Part shown: positions 35,739 through 47,700 of the stretch, piece after piece
How positions within the stretch are numbered: position 1 is the first letter of the stretch
Layout: each line of letters opens with the position of its first letter
Made by a program: the position numbers and the translations under genes
Source: Bactericera cockerelli
Taxonomy: Eukaryota; Arthropoda; Insecta; Hemiptera; Triozidae
Assembly: GCA_024516035.1 (NCBI GenBank)
Contig: CM044955.1
Span: forward strand, 41,452,556 to 41,516,555
DNA: 64,000 nt
Reading direction: 5' to 3'
Notes under the pieces: model-generated
Databases searched by the model: none
Seen by the model: the letters and a program-made list of their open reading frames with translations, nothing else
Told to the model about the DNA's origin: nothing

Positions 35739-38700
35739 CACACACACACACAACACACACACCACACACACACCACACACACACACACCACACACACACC
35801 ACACACACACACCACACACACACCACACACACCATACACACACACACACCACACACACACCACACACACACACACACACACACCATACACACACACGCAA
35901 AATGTCATTTAGGTTTGAAAAAAAACCTGAATATTTTTTGTCGCCCATCTATTTTCTGGCCTTCCCCGGCGTAGCTCAAGAATGGCTCATCAGAATTTCG
36001 CGATCAATATGTCAAATGAAAGCCTAAACCCTTGCCTAAAACTTTCTCGCTCTGAGTTGATAGGTCGTCACTTCAAATTTCGAGAAAAAATGTCATTTAG
36101 GTCAAAAAACGTGAATATTTTACATGTTACCCATCCATTTTTTTACCTTACCCGGCGTAGCTCAAGAACGGCTCATCAGAAATTTGCGATCGATATGTCA
36201 ATTGAAAGCTCAAACCCTTGCCTAAAACTTTCTCGCTTTGAGTTGATAGGTCGTCGCGACAAATTTCGAGAAAAAATGTCATTTATGTCAAAAAACGTGC
36301 ATTTTTTTGCGTCACCCATCCATTTTTATCCTTACTCATTGTAGCTTAACCTCAGGGAGATATAATCTAGCCTAGAAGAATTTCCTGATCCAAGCGGACC
36401 TATGTGCAAAATTTCAGGTTTCTCGTCAAACGGTGTGGATTTGTATAAAGAACATACATACACACATACATACATACACACATACATACACACATACAGA
36501 CAGCTTTCTTTTATAGATATAGATTACATAATGAAAAATATACATAATTATGAAAAAACATATTTTTCATAAAAAATAAGATTTTTTTTTCTAAAAGATT
36601 TTTTTCTTCTCTTTCAGATGGTGTTTTTAGAAATTAAAGCACTTGAATCTTCTGTTAACAAGAAAGAAGAATTGAGTGCCCAGATCTTTGTTTATGATTC
36701 TGATATTGTTTCATGATCAAAATGAAACTATTGAGAAACGAAAAGATAATGAAGTATCTGAATGTGATACTCTGAAGTCACAAAACATTACTAAAACACC
36801 AAAGTGTACTAGTCAACTAGCTTCAAAACTGAATCTTGGAGTTCTTGAACAAGATAATGATGAGACATCTAAACTAGATAATATAACAACTGACAGTTCA
36901 AAAACAGGTGAAAGTAATCCTCTGTTGAACCCATTTGCTCTTGCAAAAGTTATGGATGGAAGTACATCCTCAAATGCAGGCAGCAAAGTTTTAATAAACT
37001 CAATTACTGTTGATATTGATCATTGTCAGTGTAGCAAAAATGATGAAAGCAAACCAAATTTCAACTACACTGAGAGTTTGAAAACTCCAAATCCAGACTT
37101 TGGTGATAAAAAACCATCAGATACTACGGATTATATCGAAGATGAGCCCCCCACACCACTTCTCTATGAAAACATTAGCAAGGACTTGGCTGAACCAGAT
37201 TGTGCTGAAGTCAAAACAGTGAGTTTCATTAAAGAGATGGTAAGAGACAATGCTGATGATAATGTAGATACCCCAACAAATTTTATTGATAAAATAACTG
37301 TTGGAGATGAAAATCTTAACAAAGACAAAGAACCAATGCACTTTGTACAAGAAATCAACACAGAAGAGAGTAAATCCAATGAGGACATATCAAAATCAGA
37401 AGATTTCATCAGAGCAATGATAACTGGAGAAAGTACTACTGGAAATTCTCATCAACAGGTCTTGACAAAAGCAGATGATTTCATTAAAAAAATGTTAACT
37501 AGTGATAATATTAAAAACAAAGTAGAAGAAAGGGTCTATTTAAGAGAATTAATTACTAAAGATTCAGAGAATATTTCAAAAAGGCATGAATCATCTGATC
37601 TTGTTCAGGAATTAATGAATGAGAAAACCAATATCCATGAAGATGCTCCCAAAACAGAAGATTTTATTAAAGAAATCATTAGTGGTGTTTCAAATGATGC
37701 AAATTATAAAGAGACAGAAAAAGAAGGTGGTAACTACGATGAAAACAACAAAATAGACCAAAACAATTCAAGTGATTCATGTTTAGACTATCATATCCAA
37801 GAGAGAAAACACGAAAAAAGTGACAGAACTCAACAACAGAAAAATGTTAGTGATAGTACAGAATTGGATATTCATGACAGAAGTACAGACTTGGAAACTC
37901 ATGACAGAGAAGAAAAAAGTGCAAATATAAGTCCAACCAATAATGAACACATCAAAACCAATGACATTAAAAAAAAATCTATTCAAAAAGATTCTAGCAT
38001 ATCATTTCTCAGTGAAATACCCAGTGTGACAGATGCCACCAATAATTTTATGAACCAAATCATTGATACCAAAGCGAAAACTAGTCATCTAATTTTTATG
38101 GATGATCTCAGTTCAAAACAGAGTAAGTGATCTGCTTTGAAGATTTTATGCTAAGTCAAGCACTTTAAAAATAAGTGTGTATTCACTAATAAAAAAAATG
38201 ATACTTCAAAGTAAGTTCCAAACTTAATGAAGGTGTGAAACTGGGAGTATTTAAAGACTTCATCGTAGGGGCTATAGGTATACATAATTTTAAATTCCAA
38301 GGTAAACTTTTTCCTTTACTTTGTCCTATTTAAAATAGCTCATAAAGATTCGCTTTTAAAAGCTTTTTGTCTTGTTTAATATAGAAAATTGTGTGTTTTA
38401 GTGCAAATCAAAGGCCTAAAACTGTCTCAACTTAATCTCCCAAAACTTTTGGCCCTTATCTACTTTTAACTTTTGTCATTTTAGGTTGCGAGAGAGCAGA
38501 ATACTCAAAATATGATAGTGAAAGTTTGAAAACACCAAAACCAGTTATAGCTGAAGATTCAAACTACTACACAGAAGATCATGGATATTCCTTCACAGTT
38601 CTTGATACTCAATACAAACCTCAGCCAAGTTGTAGTTTGTATGAGGATAACAATAAATATGATGATCATACAGACAGCTTCTATGATGACAATAGACGGA

Positions 38701-41700
38701 GTAGTTTATATGAAGATGCAGCTAAAGCCAAACAAAAGTCTAATACTTTTGGTATTGATAGTACACAAGAACATACTGGATTTAATTACACTGATAGTAC
38801 AACTGGTAAGTTTTACGCATTTAGCTATTAATTTTGTGGAGAGAGTACCATACAGATTTGTAGTAAGCATCATGTTGTATGTTTTATGTAAAATTAGAAC
38901 AGAAAAAATATTTTCTTATATGTCACTTTCAACTGCATGGTCATATCACGACGGGGTTTTACCCTCCATTCGCTGAAAATTCACAAGCTAGCTACTCTAA
39001 TTTACCTCACCCAGCCGGGATGAGGCCGGAAATAGCCAGAATCACAATGGTTCGATTTTCAATAGTAGTCACCCATTAAAGTCCTAACATCGCTGGATGT
39101 TGCTTAACTTAAGTGATAAAACGAAAACTGGCGTATTCAAGGTGCTATTGACGCTGGCTATGTAATCTAATTACATATTTCAATTTTTACTTTCCTTATC
39201 CTATAATAAGGAAAGTATTGTATTCGTCGAAAATTTGACCTACCCAGTTTTCCAAATTTCTGGACGAATCATAGCCTCAGGATACCAAAAAAGTTGTTTT
39301 CAGCCATTGGTCCGTGCGTCTGTCTGTGTGTCTGTGTGTCTGTATGTCTGTGTGTCTGTGTGTAAACAGGATATCTCGAGAACGGTAAGAGCTACAGACT
39401 TGAAATTTGGTATACAAATTAATTTTATACACCAAACGAACCACGAAACTTTTGGTTGAAATCGGCCGCAAGATGTGGCCGCAGGGCCGCAAATATTGGC
39501 CGCAACCGCCGCTTCTTTGAATTGGTTAAAGATACAAAAAAAGTTACAGAACAACATTTTCTCGGATTAAAAAAATAATAGGGGTTTACTCTGATCATTT
39601 TTTTGATATCTTGAACTTTTTGGAACCCGGCCCCAATTTACCGGTATTTTGGGGGGACCCGCTTGGACTAACTTTTTTATTATTCACCCTATATGGGGGT
39701 TGCGACATATCAAATCCAATGATTTTGAGGTGCTGATTACGAATTAGGCATTGATTTTTAACTATCTGTTACCGTTTAGTCACCAGTGGCGGAATTCGAC
39801 TTCTTTTTGGGGGATAAGGAAAGTCGTGTGATGTTTACACCAGATTTTTTTAAAGTCTTTATGTATGACTTTTTACATTTAGTACTTTTATCAAGATCAC
39901 AATAAAATCACAATAATATTTTTCAATATTTTATTTAAATAAATATATTTTTAAAGATATAAACAATTTTCAATACTTCTGAAAGTTCTATTGCATTGAT
40001 TTGAATATACCTACATTAAGCGACATTTGGAGTATTTATATTCTAGATCATTTATTATATTTTGGTATAATATGTTCTATGTTGATAATTAATATCAATA
40101 ATTTTGTTTAAATATAAAGTTAACAATAACATAATATGTTTATTCCCCCAGGTAACCATGGCAACAAAACTCGCCCATCTGTGCCAATCCATATTGAGCA
40201 AAATAAGATATACGAGAGAGAGACAGAGAAAGATATGAACACATTCACTATACCCTCTCTGTCATTTTTTAACTGTGATAGTTTGTATGATGATGATTCT
40301 GTTTTGAATAAGAAACCATATGCAATACCTGGCGAGTATAATGCACCTATAGACTATGGTGAAAGACAACGCAATGAAGAAAATAACCAGCAGAGTTACT
40401 TCAACAATGAAATGTATGAGCAATATGAACAAAGCGAAAGTTATACACCAAGAGAAAATTATGAACACAATAAAAATTATGGGCATAATGAAAACTATAG
40501 ACAAAATGAATTATATGAACAAAACAGTAATCCTGTTTTATACAACAAGAGCAGTGGAACATCAGATTACTATAACACCTATTCTAAATCTTACGATGGT
40601 ATGGACACCTCTCAATACGGTGGTTACCCCTATCATCAATATCATGAAGACACATTTTCTAACTATCACCAGGACTATCAAAATTATTTTTGTGAAGAAA
40701 CAGCACAAAACTATCCCGCCTGTTCTTATGAGCATACTGCTCAACATCGTGTCTTCAGCACTCAGACGGACTTTGTCTCTGGTAGTGGCTATAACAATAT
40801 GAACTTCACAGACCAGCCTCATCCAGGTGGGGAGAGAGGAAATGAATCCCATGGTCTACAAGATGGAGCTTCATTCCCACCATATGAACAAAGTGATTAT
40901 ACACATGTGTACAACAACACAGACAATACACACGGAGTATATTACGGGTGTGAGAATTACAACCCCCATACTTGTACAATGACACAACATGAAGCAATGT
41001 ATCGATCTGATTTGAACCACAGTGTCAAAGATATGTATGACCATTATGATTCAACCTCAGGTCTTCACAATGGAAATCATACAGCATATGGAAACGAACC
41101 TTTTGTGCACTCGACCGAAAATGTGAATCAGCACAATTATGAAGCTCATGATCAAATCTCCAGAGAACCTGTGAAAGAAAATACCTATGAAACCCAATCT
41201 AAAGTCAACTCAGATGAGTACTTCAGTCAGGCTTGTAAATCTGATCAACACTGTCATGAATCAAGACGTGATCAGCAAATGACAAGTCTGAATTTATTAC
41301 CGACCAATTACCACGGTAGTAACAACGAAGTAAATACAAGCAGTGATAATATGAACCAAAACTATTCGACCAGTACCGAAAGACTATTGGATTATAACCA
41401 TCTAATGGTTGAGGAAACAATAGAAAAGTTGCATATGGGTTCCGATTGTCAAAACGAACTTCAGCCAAACGAAACATTACCAAAGTATTCTACTTCAAAT
41501 CAAAACGAAAACAAAGAAAACTTTTCAGACAGCAGGGGCTTGAGAAAACATCTTGAAGCTACCCAAGGAGATTTCTCAGAAACAAATGACCTGGTGAAAA
41601 ATAATACAGTTGAAAGTTGCTCTTACGAGCGTCACGTTCTAGAAGAGCAGGGGGAAAGTCAAAGTGAATCTCAAGACCAAAAATTCTTTGAGACACTCAA

Positions 41701-44700
41701 AAAGTTTACGGAGCCCCCACCTGCATTTGATATATTGAGTGACTCCCAGCAGAACTCACTCAAACATACCATGGTAAGCTCACAATTTAACGGTTGACGA
41801 CTAGCTTGTCTAGTCGTCTAGTCCATATTTTCCTTATTAGAGCCCCTGCTTGGGCTCAATTTTGACTCTTTGGAACAAGTTTACCAAATTATACTCTTGC
41901 CACATTTTTTTCTATTTGTAGTAATATAAAAGCACAGTTGTGACTTAAGTTAAAAATCACCTTGGTGAAGAGATAAAACTTAACCAATTCATCGGTGACA
42001 TTTGCTTATCTTTTCCTTTTTCAGAACCGCCTGTCAAAGCAATCAGCTAAGAAGCGGTTCCCTGCTGACCTCTCCAGTTCCCTGGTGTCAGAAGTAGAAG
42101 GTGAGAACTCTACGGATCAGTCCGCCCTCACGTACACACAGCTGAGAACCCCTGAGCGAGAGAACATTCAGTACTCTGGGGACCTGAAGGCGTTGCTTGC
42201 TTGCAGCTATTACACTGAGGAGATGCCTGGTCTTCAACATCTGCAGGTTAGTTATCCTTATTACTTCCAATTAGATAATAATATTAGATATCGCAAGTAT
42301 TGTGTTCATAAAAAAAAATCATATTTCTAGACATGTCGTAACCTCTTGAGCAACTCTGGTTTTGTGCCGGCCCGTCGTCTGTTTTGTTTTTGCATTCCTT
42401 GCAATGCGCTACTACTAAGCAGATTTCAACGAAATTTTGTGCACTTGTAGATGGTCCCATTTTATATTTATGAACTTCGAATCAGCGGATTTTGGTAATA
42501 AAGACCTCGCGCCTGACCTCTATCTTTTTACTTGAATGTTTAAATTTATATAGTCTAAAATTAATTCATTATACAGCGAAATAGTCTGATCGTTTTATTT
42601 AAAACTATATTTTTGCTTCCAGAAGTCAAAGAAGCCAAAGAGTCAACTCGAGATAAGCAGGGACCAAGGACATCGTGTAGCTCAGAATGACCAAGATGGT
42701 AATTTTATTTTTTCACTATTTTCCCCCTTAAATCAATTAGAGGCCATTGAAAAGAAAATTTAATAGACTTTTTGAGGAAAAAATCCTCTGTTCAATTTCT
42801 GGCTAATATCTCTTTCAGAAGAAAAGAATCATATCTGGGCAAATTATATTCATAACAAATTTCTCTTTTGCATCCGAAAGAAATATACAAACTCAAAACT
42901 AGAGTATTTATTTGTTAATAAAGTTTTGAAGTGTACTTTGTGCTAGAAAAATTGCTCTGTGGTTAATGTGTCGTGTTGGTCTGGTAATCTAGAGGTCGTG
43001 GGTTTGAAACCCAGCAGGTACATGACAAGTTATCCCTTCATATGAAATTTTGACCACATAATAATACGTCTTGGGCTTACTGATGAATAAATGGGACTTA
43101 TTTATCCTAATTGAGCAGAAATGAACGGCGACTTATATAAAAAATACGAAATAAGGTATATATTATATATTGTATAACAAAGTCGGATGTATCCTGAATC
43201 CACTCTGTTCTCTTTTCCTTATTTTTAGAGAAAGGATTCTGCTGTGAGTTTTGCGGACAAATGTTCATGACCAAACACTCTCTCAAGTATCATCACACTA
43301 CTCTGCACAGGCTGAATGGCGACCAAGCTTTCGTATGCCGTAAGTACCTGGAGAATTATTTCAAAAACCAGAAAATTCGGGACAAACTTGCGAAAACCCA
43401 GTCCTACGAATTAGGTGGAAGTCGTAAACCTCTCTTGTTGGAATTTAATTCTGTACCGTTCCGACCTCATTCACATACCAGAAAAGTTTTTGAGTTTCGA
43501 TACAAATTGAGGGAACTCGATGACCATTTGTTAGTTTTGCAAGATTTTATGTGAAATGTATTTCCACTATGAATAAGTGCTTTAAAATTTCGGAGTGGTT
43601 ATTAAATTTGCAAGTTCGCAAACGATTATGTTCGCTATTGTGAAATGTCCAGTTGATTTTTTGATTTTATCAAATGAGTTTTTTTTTTAATTTGGACGAT
43701 TTCAATTGAAGCTATCCAAAAGAAATCCAATATTTGACTCTCAAACTTGAAAGAGTGTGTCACCTATTATAGTCCCCAGTACATTCCTATGGTTATTAAT
43801 ACTTACAAGACATAGAACTACTGAACATAGAACCATATACAATAAATGAATTTACGTCATCCACTATGTTGTCCTAGCTTCTTCTGTTGTTGTTTTTTTT
43901 TTGTGCTTTGTATTTTTTACCTACTTTCCTTATATCTTGTATTTTTTTTCTCTTATTTTCACAAACCATGTTCTATGTACAATAAATAAATAAAGAATTA
44001 TTTATCGGAATTCAAGCGCACTTTTCAAACGAAACGAGCTCATATTTTTATTCTCCGTCATCAAGCACCACGCTTCTGCCTGAGCTTCTCCTCCCAGTAG
44101 GGAATGTTCCGGCCCTCGTTCTGATCCCTGGCATAGCGCATGATCTCCTCTATGTCCTCTGCGGTTATTTGCGTCACCAGGAAGTCCTTCCAGTGCGTGT
44201 GGGCGGGGTCGGGCTGCATGTTAAACAGATACTCGTAGCGGTCGCGCAGGATAAGCTCCGTTTTCGCCACTTCGTTCTTGGCCATGCTTGGATCATTCTA
44301 GAAGGATTAATACAATCACTGATACTATAACTGACCTAGTAGTCACCGTGGCGCACTGGGTTTACAAGCTTGGTGCCCTAAGTGAAGGAGGCTCTTAGAG
44401 ATACTGCGCTACCTAAATTGTGAAAGAAATCACACTTTAACTTTTACAATAACCAACCTCAGTAGCTTGATCGATAAGGCAGTGGTGCACTCGTAACTGA
44501 GAGTCGATGTTCGAGTTTCGACAAGTTTAGAAAATATTTAGTAAAGCTGGTTTGAGTCATTGTGATATCACACTGTGCATAACTCAAATAACCATGATAA
44601 CTTTTTCTTTCAGTGAATTATTATAAATACTTTATTTGTGCTGCCGTCGTGAGGCGTAGGACTGAAGGTTTGCATTTCGCAAGCAATTCATAAGAAGAGT

Positions 44701-47700
44701 TTTTTTTGCTTTTCTTGCAATGACAATTCAAGAAAACGCTACTAGGCGTTTCTTGTTCATATTTATAATTAATTGTGTTCGAATTTGGGTCTAAAACCCG
44801 GAACTTTGTCGCCGTTATGATTTTTCTTCCAAATTTGAAGTCATTTGGCCCAGCCGTTTCGGAGATGGGTTGCTAATGAGTCAATTACTGTAAATAGATT
44901 TTACATGTGTAAATATACGAGTATTGAGATTTTTCTTCTCAATTTGAATAAGGGCTACTCTTTTTCCCCACCTTAAACTTATCCCAGATGTGGTACTTCT
45001 CGACGTACTGTCCTTGTATGGCATGATGCTCTTCACAGTAGCGCAGCCGAGTCTGCACAGAACACCCCACGTAGTCACAATCATGGAGTTGCCCGTCCGA
45101 ACGAAACTGGGTGGCTAACCAGTCCAGATGGTCTTTCAGGTAGTGGAACATGAAGTTAGCCATCGCTAGCTCTTTCTAATAATCCCTCTGTATTCCTTCA
45201 CTGGTTGATCTTACTAATAAATTTGATGTTCGTTTTATGTGTCTGATGTGTTAATAAATGTGTAATTTGAGTGTTTGTTGGTGTATGTAATGAAATTTGT
45301 CGTGTGTGTTGTGTTGTATGTGTACTGTGTTGTGTGTCTGTGGTAAACTTGGTGTGAATTGTGAGAGTATGGCTCGGTGAAGATTTTCTTCCTTCAATGT
45401 GAGCCAGTTATAAATAGAAATTCAATACTACATAGCTCAGAACCACTTGCGTTTGAGACAATTTCTTTTTGTTGTCCTTAACACGTAGACGACCGGGTGT
45501 ACCACCGGTGGTACACGCACGTTCGTACGGAATGGACCGGGTGCACCACCGGTGGTACACCCGGTCAGATAGCCGGTCCCACAAGAGAATTCACGAAAAA
45601 CCATGCCGGTCGTCTAAGTGTTAATAGAGCCAGCGAGCGTCGATGGCGCGTTACATACACCGGTTCTCGTAGGATCACTGAAGTCAAGCAACGTCCAGCG
45701 AAGTGAAAACTTCGTGATGCTGGTGTTCCGGCCCAACCCAGGCTGGGTGAAGTTAATGCGGGTAGCAGGTTTAAGAAATTCCTGCGAAGGAGGGTAACAT
45801 CCCCGTCGTGATATGACCATGTAGTTGAAAGCGACTTTAAACCCAAATTAAAAAAAGCCTTTAATAGTAGTCAACACATTCTTTGGAGAACCTGTGTTGT
45901 TCTCTGAACCTCCGTATCGCGCGTTCGATTCTTGCCTGGAGAAATTTCGATGTATTGAGATTTCCCAGATTTTCTCTCGGGTTGACAGATTTTTTGTCGT
46001 TTTCTCATCTATTTCTTACATTATTTTTGTAATCTTGGCATGTTTTTATACAGTATGTTTCGGAAAGGTGGCCACCCCCTCGAACTTTTGAACGTATTTA
46101 TTACTTACTCAAAAGAATAAGTGATAAAACTAACAGTAAATGATAGCAAAATGAGAACACCTTCACCTACGTCCTCCTCACATTCTATTTCTCTGCACTC
46201 CTATCTGAATTTTATCCTCTTATGTTATCTTTCTTTATCATTGCTAGGTGTCATCCCAAAATTGATTTCTCTTTAAATTTTACTTGTTGAACGGCAATAA
46301 AAACTGGCGGTCGTGGTGTTATTTTCTCAATTCATAAATCAAAAAATCATATTCCGACTGTAAGTTTCTATTGCCGTTCAATAGTTAAAATTTAAAGAGA
46401 AATCAAGTTTGGCATGACACCTAGCAAAGATAGGGAAAGATAACATAAGAGGTACAAACTCAAATAGGAGTGAAGAGAAATACAATGTGAGGTGGTAAAA
46501 GTGTTCTCCTTTTGATATCATTTATAATTAGCTTTATTACCTACTCTTTTCTTTAGTAGGTGTTCTTCCTTTTGTAACCATGAAGTGGTGTTTTTGGGAG
46601 ATTAATACATACATTAATACATACTCTCTCGTGATTGATTCACATTGTATACACGTGGCAATTTTGAGATATTATACTAAATTACTCGTATATCCAAAAA
46701 CACATCACCGATTTTCTTCAAATTTGTTTTATATGCTATAATACAAGCATTATTGATCGGAATTCAAACAAAACAAGCTCTAACTTTATTCTTCGTCATC
46801 CTCCTTCTGCCTCAGCTTCTCCTCCCAGTAGGGAATGTTCCGGCCCTCGTTCTGATCCCTGGCATAGCGCATGATCTCCTCTATGTCCTCTGCAGTTATT
46901 TGCGTCACCAGGAAGTCCTTCCAGTGCGTGTGGGCGGGGTCGGGCTGCATGTTAAACAGATACTCGTAGCGGTCGCGCAGGATCAGCTCCGTTTTCGCCA
47001 CTTCGTTCTCCATTGAATAATTCTGGAAGGATTAATACAATCACTTTATTGATTGTATTAATACAATTAATACAAAGGGTTGGGTGGAAGAGATTGCCAT
47101 AGGCAATAACCCCGCCCTTTAGTTAGGACATATGTATATATTTTGTTTTTTTTTCCTTGTTTATATTATTAATATTGTCTATTTTTATATTTACCATTAT
47201 TTGTCTGTATATATGTTCTACCTACTAATAAAGAGTTTCTAAAAAAAAAAAAAAAAAAAAAAAATCACTGATACTATAACCGACCTAGTTGTCACCATGG
47301 CCGAGTGGGTAGCGCGCTGGGCTTGCACGCTTCATGATCTGGGTTTGAATCCCGGCTGGGTAGAAAATCTGTACTTTGGATATGTACTACACTCATACCT
47401 CGTCAAGAAAAATTAGTTGCTAATTATTTGAGTAACGACCAATGGTGGCATTGCCAGAGTATAAAGAAAATAATTAAATAAGTGAAGGAGACTCTTAGAG
47501 ATGCTGCGCTACCCACAAGCATTGTAAAAGAAATCATGCTTCAACTTTTAACAATAACCAACCTCAGGAGCTTGATCGATAAGGCGGTCGTGCACTCGTA
47601 AAGTTCCTAGCTTTCAAGTTCAGCAAATATTTAGTAAAGCTGGTTTAAGTAATTGTGATATCACATCGTGAATAACAAAAATACACTATTAACACTATAC

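Larger units (their letters stand above)
35448..36523 (-). mobile_element. Non-autonomous Helitron, 1,076 bp, with (CA)n array
   Basis: Minus strand: 5' A|TCTATATCTATAAAAGAAAG (36523), 3' CGGGTGTAACCCGCTAG|T (35448) with hairpin. Inside: a CA-rich array (35,486-35,896) and about two and a half copies of a ~190-bp unit (35,965-36,340; words CGGCGTAGCTCAAGAA, TCGATATGTCAATTGAAAGC, TTGAGTTGATAGGTCGTC). Confidence 0.85.
34831..36617. other. Intron 1 of the zinc-finger gene
   Basis: Left part (34,831-35,447) is AT-rich without features; the right part is a Helitron ending about 95 bases before the exon 2 acceptor. Confidence 0.6.

Noticed and set aside
35418..35948. Thr/His and Cys/Val frames of 150-164 codons on both strands
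   Set aside because: Translation of the CA-rich microsatellite; open in several frames at once.
36676..36676. Start of the 484-codon zinc-finger frame at this GTG
   Set aside because: An in-frame TGA precedes it and a GTG start is not plausible here; the frame is exon 2 of a spliced gene.
43261..43554. 97-codon frame extending exon 7 past its donor
   Set aside because: Finger 2 is completed in phase by exon 8 after gtaagt; the extension has no finger.
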